Shown here one piece after another: positions 34,070 through 46,200 of a DNA stretch of 64,000 bases. The notes beneath the pieces are model-generated. The model saw only the letters and a program-made list of their open reading frames with translations. It made no database searches and was not told where the DNA came from. Both the position numbers and the translations under genes were made by a program. The stretch is taken from contig NC_133771.1 in the NCBI RefSeq assembly GCF_003597395.2, positions 52,396,339 to 52,460,338 of the forward strand, given 5' to 3'. Source of the stretch: Chelonoidis abingdonii. Its lineage: Eukaryota; Chordata; Testudines; Testudinidae. The stretch's first letter is position 1. Every line of letters starts with the position of its first letter.

Positions 34070-34552
34070 TGCCCCACTTATGTAAGTGCCCTACTACACC
34101 AACATCATACCTCCACCTCCACAAAAGGTGTAGGGCTTATGTCAGTGTAGTTAGGGCAACAGAGTGTCTATGTAGACACTGCCTTACATCAGCTGCTGGC
34201 TCCACGCTGGAGCCATGAAATTGACAAGAAAGCTGGGCAGCTAGAGCCCGGCTGCCCCTGATACCCCACTCTTAGCTGGGCTGAGGGCTGCCCCGCTCCC
34301 GCTTAGAGAGCTGAGAAGCCTGGGCAGCTGCCCCCTGCTTCTGGTGGGATATGGAGAGGTGAGAAGTCCAGGCGGCTGCCTCTTGCTCCTGGTGGGCAAT
34401 GGGGAGGTGAGAAGAGCTGGGAGCAGGGAACTGAGAGCCCAGGAAGAGCACCACCGAGAGAAAGAGGATAGTGTGGACATGAGTCACCATAGTATTTCCA
34501 TAGTGCCTGTAAGGTGACCTTACGTAGTTGACTTAAGTCTGTAGACATGCCC
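34070..34552. mobile_element. Harbinger-type MITE, one end clear
   Basis: The right end reads TGTAGACATGCCC followed by TAA (34553-34555), the complement of a GGGCATGTCTACA Harbinger end with TWA target. Two imperfect copies of a roughly 56-bp GC-rich unit lie at about 34308-34420. The left terminus is not convincingly visible. Confidence 0.45.
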
Positions 34553-34555
34553 TAA

Positions 34556-37231
34556 GTCATTCCTTGGGCCAACGGACTTTGAGTTTACAGTAACTGTGCT
34601 GTAAGGAAGAAGTAAGTAAGGAACTCAGGATTTGGCCCTATGCTGATAAGACATGAGCTATTTCATAGCCAGGCCAGCAAAGTGGTAAACCTTATCTAGT
34701 TTCCAAATTTAAACACCTCCATAAGATAAATCATTTAATAGATTTCAACCATAACTTAAGGTATATGGGTGAGCTGGGATAAATATGGTGTAGGGATATG
34801 TAAATTACACCTCCCTGGTCCTGTGAGGCCCCTTATGGCTCAGGGTCATTGATCCTGATGGAATCAGGTGGTGGGATAATACTAGCACCATCTTTCTGAG
34901 TGCATGTTAGCTGGTCACAGCTTTAATTCTCCTTGATGAGATCATTGAAAGAGGTGCTAGATCAACATAACTACATATTAAACCACAACATGAATTTAGC
35001 CCTACAACAGTAATTTAATCTAGTTGGCAATGTAAATTATATAGAGGTTGTTTTTTTTTAAATAAATGCATGTTTTTTCCAGATGTCGCCTCTGTGAATA
35101 CTAAGTGTACTGGGCTGGTGATGATAAATCTGAAAGTTTAGATGCTTTCTCTTTGTAGACAAAACTTAAAAGTGTGTTTTATCCTTAGAGAGCATGATTG
35201 CCATAGCAACCATGCAGAGGTATTTTTTGGCATGTTACCACCAGGTTTAAAAAATCTCCAGTGAATCATAGAGCTTGATTGGACTGGTGTTGCATGAATT
35301 ACTAAGAGAAACAATACTTACTATGTCTCAAAATAACAAGTAAATAAGTGCCCGCAGTTACATTTTTTTAAATGATTGAAATACATCGGAACAGCAATAC
35401 AGTACTGCATTCCTCCAAGTCCAAAATAGTCTGCAGATTCAGCACTTGGGAACAACTGTGCCATCAGAGAAGCATCCTCTCCCCCTCCCCCATTTATATA
35501 TATAAATATATATATGGTACAGTACGTCTTAAAAAAAGCATTGCTAGACTAAAAATCATGGGCCATCTTCAAAATAATCACGTTAGGGATAAATTTGGCC
35601 TAATATAATAATACAAGTAAGAAGATTTGGCGTGTGTTTTTTTTAAAATAATGCCTTTATTTTAATAAGGCTAAGGATTTTAAAAGTAAAATATTAATTT
35701 CACTGGTTACTCTGTTCTCTCTTTCGAGTCATTCAACTTGGACAATGAAAAAGGGCTAGCTAGTTGACCTTTGGTTCCTAGCCATTTTTAACTTCAGGTT
35801 CTCATGCATTAGCACAATTCTGTAATGTTTTGGTTGCAAACACTGTAGGAGAATGATGAGCTAGCTTAGAACTGCATGTGAGCTGACAAACATGGCCAGT
35901 CCACCTTGTGATTGTTGTCTATTCCATTTGTTTATCAGGGAATCCTTTTACTGGCTGGGGGAGTATTTGAGCATGTTAAGTCAGGTGTGCAGCAATGCAA
36001 GATACAGATTGGCTGTCTTTTCCTCATGAGCAATGCAGACAATCAGTGTTTGTAGCTGTGGAGAGTTAAGGGACTGTTACATAGATAAACAGTCTACTTG
36101 TTAGCTGAACTACTTTGATTCCCAAAATAGCATTATCCTTCCATTATGCTTCCTTGAAACCAAAGAAAATGATTTTAGTTGATTTTGCAAAAGCACCTGA
36201 TCAAGCCCTTTAAACACCTATTATAAATAGTAATCTTCCCCAGTTATATTGTACAGTACACGAAAAAAATTAGTATGTGTATGTCTATATGTGGATCTGA
36301 TCACCATTGCACCTGAGCGTACTGACCACAACATACAGTCCAGTAATTTCCCTGTAAGGATAGCAAATTGCTGAACAAATCTGGATTAAAGTTTATATAT
36401 GTTTTGTGAATTTTTTTTAAAAAGCCATATACAACGGTTCTCCAATACTGCCATCTACAGCGTCTTTTGACATATTACACCATTGGCACCAAAACAAAGT
36501 ATCAGGCACTACAACCAGGTAACCTGCTAATATGTTCTGCGAGTACAGGTCCCTCCACTCTTTTAAGAATCTCTTAAACTGTGTCTAGATTATAGACTGT
36601 TTGGATGGGTACCCAGAGGAATTCCAACAGATCAAGACAAATACTATAATTCAGCACTCCTACAGCTTTGTCAAAGAAGCATCATTGCGTTTTCCCACTG
36701 TTTCCACTACAAATTACTTTGGGCCAAGTAGCCTAAGTGGTTTAAACATCACTACTCATATGACAAAGATGAACCAAATGTGCTCCATGCTAACCGAGAA
36801 CAGGAAAGAAAAAAGGAATAAAAAGCAAAGAAGGAAAGGCTATGTGTATATGGCTTAGTATTGTTTAGGCTCAGTGTTGTAAAATGTGCACGTTGGTTAT
36901 GGAAGTTTTCTGTGTCTATATAGTTGAACTCCAGAGACTCTTTCAGTGACAATGAAAGAAGGTAATGTTATGCCATTCATAAATAATGATGCATGACAGA
37001 GCCACACATTCTTCATACAGAAAGATATTTTTAGATTATTTCTTTTTGCAGAGAAAGAGGCATCTTTGGGCCTGATTTCCCCCCCATTGTTCCTCACCTG
37101 AGGAGTCATATGTGAGACTGCTACTCACATAAGGAAGAGCTGACAAGACAGGATTCTTAGAGTTTGTCAGTCTAATTGTAAAGTGAATTGTTTGGCAGAG
37201 AATAAACTGGAAGTGGGTGTTTCAAAAGTCT
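34556..37231. other. EYS: Intronic stretch without recognised features
   Basis: AT-rich intron DNA. An AT dinucleotide tract lies near 35495-35515 and a poly-T near 35635-35645. No gene-like frame, RNA or named repeat seen. Confidence 0.5.
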
Positions 37232-37743
37232 TAAGAACGGCCATTCTGGTTCAGACCAATGGTCCATCTAGCTCAGTATCCTCTCTTCTCACTGTGGCTG
37301 GTGCCCAGATGCTTCAGAGGGAATGAATAGAACAGAGCAATTTATCAGGCAATCCCTTCCCTGTTGTCCAATCCCAATGTCTAGCAGTTAGAGGTTTAGG
37401 GACACACAGGCATAGGGTTGTGTTCCAGACCATCTTGGCTAATAGCCACTGATGAACCTATCCTCCACTAATTTATCTACCATAATTCTTTTATGAATTC
37501 AGTTGTAATTTTGGACTTCACAACATCCCCTGGCAACAAGTTCCAAAGGTTGGCAGTGTATAGTGTGAAGAAGTACTTCCTTATGTTTCTTTAAGCCTGT
37601 TGACTATTAATTTCATAGGATGACCACTGGTTCTTGTGTTATATGAAGTGGGTAAATAACACTACCTTATTCACTTTCTCCATACCAGTCATGATTGTAT
37701 AGACCTCTATCATATCCCACCTCCCGCCAATTTGTCTCTTTTT

Positions 37744-39003
37744 TCAGATGAACAGTCCTACTCTTTTTAATCTCTCTTCCCACAGAAGCTGTTCCATACT
37801 CCTAATCATTGTTGTTGCCCTTCTCTGTACTTTTTCCAATTCTAATATATTTTTTTTTTTGAGAAGGTATGACCTGAACTGCACACAGTATTCAAATTGT
37901 GGGCATACCATGCATTTATATAATGGCATTCTGAGCTTTTTTGTCTTGTCATCTATCCATTGCCTAATGGTTCCTAACATTTTGTTAGCTTTTTTGACTG
38001 CGCAGCACATTGAGCAGATGTTTTCATAGAACTACCCACAATAATTCCAAGAGCTCTTTCTTAAGTGGTAAGAGCAATTTAGACCCCATTATTTTGTATG
38101 GATAGTTGGGATTGTTTTCCTATGTGTGTTTCTTTACATTTATCAGCACTGAATTTCATGTGCCATTTTCTTGCCCAGGCTCCAAGTTTTGTGAGATCCC
38201 TTTGTAACTCTTTGCAGTCTGCTTTGGATTTAACTATCTTAAGTAATTGTGCACCATCAGCAAACTTTCCCACTTGAGTGTTTTCCCCTTTTACCAGATT
38301 GTTTTGAATATACTGAACAGCACTGGTACCAGTAGATATCATGGGGGGACCTCATTATTTACCTCTCTCCACTGTGAAAACTGAGCATTTATTCCTACCC
38401 TTTGTTTTCTTTCTTTTAAACAGTTACTGAGCTATGAGAGGACCTTTCCTCTTATCCGATGGCTGCTTAAGAGCCATTGGTGAGAGGCTTTCAGAAAAGT
38501 CCAGGTATGTTATATCTACTGGTTCATTCTAGCCTATGTGTTTGTTGACCCCCTCCATGAATCTTGATATATTGATGAGTCATGATTTCCCTTTACAAAA
38601 GCCATGTTGACTCTTCCCCAGCACATTGTGTTCATCTATGTGTGTGATAATTCTGTTCTTCACTATAGTTTCAACCAGTTTTCCTGCTTCTGAAATTAGG
38701 CTTATTGGCCTGTAATTCTGGAGCCCTTTTAAAAAAATCTTCATCACATTTGCAATCCAGCATAGAGGCTGCTTTAAGTGATAGGCTACACACCACAGTT
38801 AGTAGTTCTGCAATTTCATATTTCCATTCCTGCAGAACTCTTGGGTGAATATCTTCTGGCTCTGGTGTCTTATTACTATTACATTTATCAATATGTTCCA
38901 AAACCACCTTTCCTGACACCTCGTGTGTGACCCCTAAAACGAATTGCTTAGGTGTGGGAATCTCCTTCATCCTTTGCAGTGAAAACTGATGAAAATAATT
39001 CAT
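37744..39003 (-). pseudogene. CR1 reverse transcriptase, fragmented
   Basis: Three frames on the minus strand carry HPRVLQEW, FADGAQLLKIV (decay of the F-A-D-D catalytic box: the second Asp is Gly), LQRDLTKLGAWARKWHMKF and the C-terminal thumb YKCMVCPQFEYCVQF with LEKVQRRATTMIR. These are the usual successive blocks of CR1 reverse transcriptase. In life it copies CR1 RNA at nicked target DNA and also mobilises SINEs that share its tail. Loss of the catalytic Asp and frameshifts abolish this. Confidence 0.85.
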
Positions 39004-39268
39004 TTAGCTTCTCCATAATGGCCTTGTCTTTATTGAGTGCTCCTTTAGCACCTCAGTTGTCCACCAGCAGATTTTCTTCTTTTGATGTACTTACAAAAAC
39101 TAACAGCATTTTTTTTTGTCTTTTGCTAGTTGCTTTTCAAATTCTTTTTTGCCCTGCCTAATTATACTTCAACTCTGGCAAATGACGTCTAATTTTCCTC
39201 AGTGGGAGTTGACTTTTATTTTTTAAAGGATGCCTTTTTGTCCCTCACCACCTCTTTTATTCTGGTGT

Positions 39269-39790
39269 TTAGTTATGCTGAAGGTTTATTGGTCCTCTTA
39301 CAGGTTTTTTTATTATTATTTGGGCTAAACATATAGCTTGAGCCTCTATTATGGTGTTTTTAAAAAGTTTCTGTGCAGCTTGCAGGTATTTCACTTTTGT
39401 GACTTTTCCTTTTAATTTCCATTTAACTAGCTTCCTCAGTTTTGTATAATTCCCCTTTTTCAAGGTAAATGCTAATATGGTGGGTTTCTTTGGTATTCTC
39501 CCCCCCCCCCCCACAAGGATGTTAAATTTAATTACATTATGGTCATAATTACCAAGAAGTTTAGCTATATTCACCTCTTCGACCACATCCTGTGTGCCAC
39601 GTAGGACTAAATCAAGAACTGCCTCTCCCTTTGCAGATTTCAGGACTAGCTGCTCCAAGAAGCAGTCGTTAATGGTGTTTAGAAGTTTTATCTCTGCATT
39701 CTGTCCTGAAGTGACATGTATCCAGTCAATATAAGAATAGTTGAAATGCCCTATTATTACTGAGTTTTCTGTTTTTGTAGCCTCTCCCAA
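39269..39790 (-). pseudogene. CR1 endonuclease C-terminal part
   Basis: The 173-residue frame has VIIGHFNYSYIDWI where active copies have 'G-D-F-N-Y-P-x-I-D-W', so the catalytic Asp is His. It continues with LLNTINDCFLEQLV, LDLVLRG and NYDHNVIKFNI, the final apurinic-endonuclease blocks of CR1 with the 'S/Y-D-H' His retained. A poly-C run near 39500 marks simple-repeat expansion inside it (read as a Gly run in the protein). Confidence 0.82.
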
Positions 39791-39942
39791 TCATCATCCT
39801 GGTCAGGTGGTTAGTGGTATATTCCAACTGCTATACTCTTATTATTCAAACATGGAATTTCTGTCCATAGAGATTCTGTAGTATAGTTTGGTTCATTTAA
39901 AGATTTTTACCATTTGACTCTATGCTTGCTTTCACATGCAGA

Positions 39943-40133
39943 AGCTCTCCGGGTTACGCAAGACCCGATTTATGCAAATCTGCACTTACGGAAAAAGCTC
40001 CGGAATTTCCATAAGCTCCTTCTTTTTTGGGGGGGCCGTAATTGTCGGATATGCATTCCCAGCTTTCGCAAAATTGGACTTATACAAGGCATTCTGGAAC
40101 GGAACACTTGCTTAAGTCGGGGAGAGTCTGTAT
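39943..40133. mobile_element. Short inverted-repeat element inside CR1
   Basis: The left end CTCTCCGGGTTACGCAAG and the complement of the right end CTCTCCCCGACTTAAGCAAG are similar over about 20 bp, and CR1 coding similarity is absent between them. No gene is present. Target duplication and superfamily are unclear. Confidence 0.5.
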
Positions 40134-41234
40134 ACTGCCACTCCCATACCCACGATCTACTCTGTCAATCCTATATATTTTGTACACTGATATGATTGAT
40201 TATCATCATTCCACCAAATTTCTGTGAAGCCTACTATATCAATATCCTCATTTAAATACCAGGCACTCAAGCCCACCCATCCTAGTATTTAGACTGATTG
40301 CATTTATATATATGCACCTATCAGATTTGTCACTATTTAGATTTCTGCCTTCATGTGATGTAACTGAATGGGATTCTCTTTTGTTTTACTGTTTCTTTTC
40401 AGTTCCTACCTGTATTTTATCAACTTCTATCCTCCCCTCTTTACTAGGATATAGAATATCCTCTCTAATCAATTCTCCCCTAAGCAATGTGTCTGCCCCA
40501 ATTGTGCACCCCTCTACCCTTAGTTTAAAAAAATTCTCTATGACCTTTTTAAATTTACATGCCAGCAATCTGGTTCCGTTCTGGTTTAGGTGGAGCACAT
40601 CCTTATTCAGCAGGCTTCTTTACCTGTTAGCTGAAGTGCTGGGAATTGGAGTATTTTGTTTGTTTTGAATGCAATGGTATTGAAGTGACCAGCCTTAGTT
40701 TCTTATTATTCTGGGTTACAGTTTAAAGTTACTTTTCTTAAATTCCATATAGTTTAGCTTCAGCCATTTCCTTTATTTGCCAAGTTGCAGTTAAATGATA
40801 AAACCAAGACTTTATCAACATAAAATTCCTTTTTGGTGTTTTGTAAATCATCATTACTTTTATGAAGTTTGCTCAATTTCTTTTTTCACGTTCTTAGTCC
40901 TTGAGGGTTTTGGTAACTGAGAACTGGTACAGTACCAGCTCCTGACAATATTAGGTTGAATGCTTTTGCACTCCAGCAGCTGGGCTCAATTTCTTCTATT
41001 ACTATTATAGCTGTGATCTTTAAAGCCATTGGATCAGAATGATCTGTTGCTACTTGAGTCAGAATATCTTAGAGGAATTCTAAGTAAGTCCTAATGGTGA
41101 TGTTAACATTAAGAAAAGTTTCTAATGTTGCATGATTTGGTCCTTCCTATTTCATTACAGCAGCTCTTGTTTCTAAGTGATTTATTTAAATCACTTTACC
41201 ATTGGATACATAGGGCCTGATCCTCGTAAGTGCT

Positions 41235-41280
41235 GAGCACCCTCAGCTCCTATTAGCATTATTAAAAACTGAGGGTGCTC
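41235..41280. repeat. Perfect 12-bp inverted repeat with 22-nt loop
   Basis: GAGCACCCTCAG at 41235-41246 pairs fully with CTGAGGGTGCTC at 41269-41280. It resembles a short palindromic repeat scattered through amniote genomes. No terminator or gene context is present. Confidence 0.6.
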
Positions 41281-41946
41281 CACATCACTGAGGACAATCT
41301 TAGTTTGTTCAAGCTTGTGAAAAGGAGGCTTGACTTATTTTTCCCTCTTTTTAAAAAATGAGCTTTAATTTGCGTCTTTTACGCATTCTTCTAAGGGCTT
41401 TGCTCAGTATTACACACAGTACTTATTCAGGCAATGAAGTCAGTGAGAGTTTGCCTGAGTAAGATTTGACAGGATTTGATCTATCTGAATAATAAGAGCG
41501 TTTTCCATAGGTGATCCTGCTTTCCCTGGGTTTATACAACTTCTGATTTAGCTGATTTACTATTGTACAGTTATGTCCTTACAACCTCAAGTTTTATCAT
41601 TCAGCTGTGCTGTGTCAAGTCCCAGTTCCATTTGGGAAATTGTTTTATTCTTGGTAGTATTGTTGACTCCACTGTTGTACATGAGAATGTTCTGCAAAGC
41701 ATTTTCAAAACAGTTGTGTTGATTTTTAACACATTTTGCTCAATTTCCTTATGCACACAATAAATGGGTAACAATAGACATTTGATTCATACTTTCCAGA
41801 TCAAAACACGTATTAATGCTTATTAGATATGGTATCCATGTTTAATGACTTCAGTCAGGCTCAGTTAAACTATCTTTCACATTTGCAGTGTGAACTGTTT
41901 CCACAGATTGACTAAAGCGCCCCCTGTTGTATATGTGCTAGCCTGC

Positions 41947-42770
41947 TGTGAGGGATCCAAACCCTGAATCCCACCTCATCTCATCTTACTGGGGCTATAT
42001 AGAGCTTAGGCACTGGCTTTGGCGCTATCAGCATGCTCTCTAGGTACAGACCTCATGTCTGATACCCCTCTTGGCAATGAGGATTCCCAAAATCCAATTG
42101 CTTAGGCCTTGAAACCAGTGCTGTCTCTCCCTAGCCTCTCCAGCAACTCTCCCATGTTCCCCAGAATCCCACCAAAGATTCACTGTTTACCTCTCATGGG
42201 GTACATGATAAAGAGAGTCAACAGATACACAGAATGACTTTGCACAGGATTCTAAAACATCATTACTCTTTACTAGGTATCATGACAAATACACTGATCC
42301 ATACAAAATAATAAACACAATGGTACACATTTCTCTTAGTCCCCTCACCACCCTGGAGAATTTTTTGGGCACAGGCTAAAGTCCTCTAACGAGTCCCGGA
42401 TATTTCCTCTCCCCTTTACCCTCCCGCACATGACTTCTCTTCATAACATATAGTCTCAAGTCTTTTCTCCCTCTGTTACCTTTTGTCTTGTAACCACCAG
42501 CTTCCTTTGTCTTGAGACACACTGATCTGCCTCTGCAGGTGATCAAAGACCTTTGCCTGATGACTTCATGGACAGATGGCCTCTTCTTTGGTAAACCAGT
42601 TCTCCTGGGCAAGGGTCTTTCTTCTGTCTCAAGGTGTTTCTTTTTGAATGGAGGACCATCAACATTTAATGACTCTTTATTGTTATCTATGGGCCACTAC
42701 CCCACGGAGTTTCAGTCCAACGTGGAGATAGGAGGCTAATAGAGAAGGCCAACCATCCCCATGTTTATAA
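41947..42770 (-). other. Possible LTR-like repeat, unassigned
   Basis: Read on the minus strand, this stretch is GC-richer than its surroundings, has a TATA-like CTATATAG near the end and closes ...GGATCCCTCACA, an LTR-like CA end. I could not find a matching TG start or target duplication, and there is no second copy in the window. Treat as unassigned. Confidence 0.25.
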
Positions 42771-43692
42771 TGGCTTTTGCAGCTTGATGAAGAAACAGAG
42801 TTCATAAACTCAAAATTCATAAATTGTACTCAGATAGATTGCCCAAATTAACAAAACTGTGTCGTCATAAGCATCATTCTTTATGATCCCATGCTTGTCC
42901 TGTATGCTATTCTTGCTGACTTTGCCTGCCTTGGTCTCCTATGACCCACATCACTGCCCTGTGTTTACTGGTCCTTGTCCATTGGCAATGGCCTGCTTGT
43001 TTTTATTGTTCTGCTATGCTGTTTTTTTGGTTCTGCCTCATACGTTTCCTTCACTCCGTCTTTCTTTCCTTGGTGTTCATTAGTCTTCATCACTTTATCT
43101 CCCTTTGTTCTCTCTTTTTCCCTCATCCAACACACACCATCATTCCAGGGAAGATGTATTCAATCTCGGTAAACAGCTGTTTTTATCAGTTTGCCTTCCA
43201 TTAAAAGTGAAAACTGTACTTTAAAAAATATGATAATTCACTACTCTGCCAGAGTAAGGTGAAATGCCAGTCAAAGGGTTTTGGCCAAGTATAGTAATTC
43301 CACTTCATACCAAAGCCAAAGAAAACCTTTCAGTACAATGGATGCCTTCCTGTGTGCTTTCCAGTTACAGGATTAGGATTTATTCAAAGAATAACAAACT
43401 ATGAGGAGCACAGTTTCTCTTGGGTGTTTTCTATGGCTCGAAAGTGCTGTACATTGCAAAAAAAAGCAAAACCTGTTTGAAGTCCTGGTACATAGGACTT
43501 ATTACAAGATAAATTATCTGCTTTGTGTGAAGCATATTCCCTATATTGTCTGCTGTCCTGAATCCAGATGGCATCACAATTACACTGCTCTACAGCCAAA
43601 ATGCTTCTGAAATAAATGTAGCCAAACTTTACTAGTTCTGGGACACTGAGAATGAAAATGATGCTTAAAATTGTTGATTGGCTCTAGTCTAG
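42771..43692. other. EYS: Intronic stretch without recognised features
   Basis: Short frames without domains. There is a T/C-rich block at about 42990-43130. The region immediately left of the DDE-like gene shows no clear terminal inverted repeat. Confidence 0.4.
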
Positions 43693-43695
43693 CTG

Positions 43696-44796
43696 TTGGG
43701 CTCCAGACTACAGCAGTGGAATCTCCTGGCAGGTGATGTTAGGGTTTCCATGTTCCGTGACCGTCAAAAGGATCTTGTCCCATTCTTCTTCATGGAAGGT
43801 GATCTTGTAGCCTGCAACAACATCGATGGTGTGATGGCAGCCCTCAACATCGTTCACGATCCAGATGAGTGGAGACTGTTCATTGATTCATCGAAGACGA
43901 GTCTTAAAGCTGTTTTGCTGCATAATGGCAATGTTTTGCCATCAATTCCAGTTGGTCATGCAGTCCATATGAAGGAAACCTATGACAACATGAAACAACT
44001 TTTGATGTGCATAAACTATGACCAACATCAGTGGCAGCTTTGTGGCGATTTGAAGGTTGTTGCTCTCTTGCTTGGTCTGCAGACTGGATACACAAAGTAC
44101 TGCTGTTTTCTCTGCGAATGGGATAGTCGTGCAAGAGATTCCCACTACATCAAGAAAGATTGGCCACTTCGAAAGTCATTGGAGCCTGGGAGGAAAAGTG
44201 TTCAGCATCCACCACTTGTTGAATCAAGGAAGATTTTGTTACCACCCTTACACATCAAGCTGGGTCTGATGAAGAACTTTGTCAAGGCCATTGACAAAAC
44301 ACAAGCAGCTTTCAAGTACCTCCGTGGAAAATTTCCAAGGTTAAGTGAAGCTAAGATAAAGGAAGGTGTCTTTGTTGGTCCTCAGATTCGTGAACTTCTT
44401 CGAGATGATGCATTTGACCATGCACTGCGTGGCAAGGAAAAGACGGCATGGAAAGCCTTCCAGTTAGTGGCAATAAATTTTCTCGGAAACAACAAGGCAG
44501 ACAACTACAGGTTGTTGGTGGAAAACCTCCTCAAGGCATACAAAAGCCTTGGTTGCAACATGTCACTAAAGATACATTTTTTGCACTCTCATCTAGATTT
44601 TTTTCCACCGAACTGCGGAGCAGTGAGCGACGAGCACGGCGAGCGATTTCACCAGGACATTGCAACAATGGAGAAACGCTATCAGGGCAAATGGAGCCCA
44701 TCAATGCTTGCAGACTATTGCTGGACAGTGACAAGAGATGCTCCATTTAATGAATACAAGAGACAAGCCAAGAAGCGCCGAGTAGACACTGAATAG
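43696..44796 (+). CDS. Open gene resembling a DDE transposase (uncharacterised metazoan repeat family)
   Basis: This is a 366-codon open frame on the plus strand, opposite to EYS. The first codon is TTG and the frame is closed by TAG at 43690; the first ATG is at 43750 (348 codons). It resembles uncharacterised proteins that recur in many copies in insect, cnidarian and other animal genomes, as I recall them; no search was run. The layout suggests an RNase H-like transposase: Asp64 in LFIDSSKTS, Asp118 in LCGDLKVV, a CxxC pair at 137-140 within TKYCCFLCEWDSR, and Glu313/Glu316 in SDEHGERFHQDI. PPLHIKLGLMKNFVKA, IKEGVFVGPQI and ADYCW are further blocks typical of the family. The C-terminus is basic (KRQAKKRRV), possibly a nuclear signal. 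There are no stops or frameshifts, unlike all neighbouring elements. An AATAAA lies about 45 bp past the stop. It could be young, domesticated or horizontally acquired. Confidence 0.65.
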   Translation: MGSRLQQWNLLAGDVRVSMFRDRQKDLVPFFFMEGDLVACNNIDGVMAALNIVHDPDEWRLFIDSSKTSLKAVLLHNGNVLPSIPVGHAVHMKETYDNMKQLLMCINYDQHQWQLCGDLKVVALLLGLQTGYTKYCCFLCEWDSRARDSHYIKKDWPLRKSLEPGRKSVQHPPLVESRKILLPPLHIKLGLMKNFVKAIDKTQAAFKYLRGKFPRLSEAKIKEGVFVGPQIRELLRDDAFDHALRGKEKTAWKAFQLVAINFLGNNKADNYRLLVENLLKAYKSLGCNMSLKIHFLHSHLDFFPPNCGAVSDEHGERFHQDIATMEKRYQGKWSPSMLADYCWTVTRDAPFNEYKRQAKKRRVDTE

Positions 44797-46084
44797 GACT
44801 AAACTATGTACATAATAGTTTTTTGCCTTTTGTTTCATAATAAATTTTATTTATATAACCCTTTTGCTGATTTTTAAAGTGTTACATAAACAGGACAGGT
44901 GAAATATTATCATGTAAAGCAACCATAAACACATGAAAAGACCTAGGTTTACAATTTATGATTAAAACTCTACTATCTACACAATATACATAGACATAAA
45001 ATGTAAAACCTTAAATATCTTAGAAACAGTAGCCAATCAGTTGTTTTAATTGTCATATTTGAATTCAGCACATCAAAATACATAATAAATACCACATTTT
45101 ATCTCTGAAGCAGACGACTTCTCAAAAATTGTAGACCAGTCTTATCAACCCCCAATGAGAAGGAAATTCAAAGCTTAAGAGTTAATACGAAGACCCTTGA
45201 AAGGCTGCTTCAGCAGAGTCAGTGCTTCAAGCAGTGTTCTTACAGGGAATGAAGGTGACTTTTCAGAAAGTGGTTTGTGAACAGAGTTTGAGCCTGCAAA
45301 TTTGCACCTGAGTTGTGCAATTCAGTTTTGGACCCAAATCAGACTTCCAGATGGGGAGTACAACTCACAACGCAAGTGATGTAGTCAGTTCTGCGCCCAC
45401 AGTTTGCTTTGTGGATTCAACAAGAGAGGCCAGGCTTCAGCAAGTACTGTAAAGGACAAACAAAAACCCTAAAGAGGCGCCTGAGAAAAACAAGGCAGAC
45501 AAGGCTGAAGACATTTCTTTTTAAAGTGGAAAAGGACAACAGACATTCAAAGCCTTTCAGTGAAAGGAAGGCAAGGTAGCATAGACATCGTCTCTGAGAT
45601 TGGCAGCTAATAACTTAGTGTTGTGATATATGAATGTGCTCAAAAAAGTTTGCCTGTTTTATCATTAGTCTAATCCTGAGGCCTAATCCAATGCCCATTG
45701 AAGTCAACAGGAATGTTTCCAGCAATGTCAATGGGAAACATAGAATCAGACCTCAGGTGTACAGAACTCCTGGGGCTCTGAATGGGAATAAAGCCAGATA
45801 GACCATAATGCTGCTTTCACAGTGCCTAATGTGCACTCATTTTCTGACAAACTTAGAAAGGGTGGGTGAATTTGCAGCTCCAATAATTTTAAGGAACTGG
45901 AAAAATGAAGGAATTGAAAATAAGTGTAAGCACAGAGTCAGCAATTACTGGGTTAGGACCAATGGTTTTAAGAGACTGTTTTCTTTTTGTTTTTTTTTAC
46001 ACAAAGTTGGGATGCCACTTGGTTTCATTTATGAAATAAATACACTTTGTACTGACTTTGTACATCACACTTTTAATCTAAGTG
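44797..46084. other. EYS: Intronic stretch without recognised genes
   Basis: AT-rich. At about 45693-45738, CCCATTGA and TCAATGGG form a short imperfect palindrome of a kind common in reptile genomes. Nothing else is recognised. Confidence 0.4.
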
Positions 46085-46200
46085 GCTAAGTGTTATCTCC
46101 ACTTTACAGGTGGAGAAACTGAGTCACAGAGAGATGCTGTGACTTGTCCAAGGTCCCAGAGATTCCTGACTCCACGTCCAGTGCCCTATCCATTGGACTT
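46085..46200 (+). repeat. MIR SINE fragment
   Basis: The ATCTCCACTTTACAGGTGGA and GAAACTGAGTCACAGAGAG segments, then CTTGTCCAAGGTCCC, follow the conserved core and right part of MIR, an ancient amniote SINE. Divergence is high, as expected. Confidence 0.8.

Larger units (their letters stand above)
37232..40640 (-). mobile_element. CR1 LINE, near full-length ORF2, degraded
   Basis: The 3' end at 37232 has the same AAGAACGGCCATTCTGG-type sequence as the fragment at 8873. Upstream on the minus strand lie broken frames for reverse transcriptase (38010-37744, 38342-38079, 39003-38671) and endonuclease C-terminus (39790-39269), then an upstream piece to about 40600. The order is that of CR1 ORF2: apurinic endonuclease then reverse transcriptase. 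A MITE at about 39943-40133 splits the endonuclease. It is inactive because of many stops. Confidence 0.85.

Noticed and set aside
33711..34124. 137-residue minus-strand frame, Gly/Trp-rich
   Set aside because: It is a translation of a G-rich minisatellite in a hAT-type element; several frames are open for the same reason.
36601..36858. 85-residue plus-strand frame ending in Lys/Arg-rich sequence
   Set aside because: No recognisable domain, and the lysine-rich end arises from an A-rich simple stretch.
41947..42770. A fifth LTR
   Set aside because: Only one LTR-like end (CA) and no target duplication or second copy could be found; kept only as a low-confidence unassigned region.
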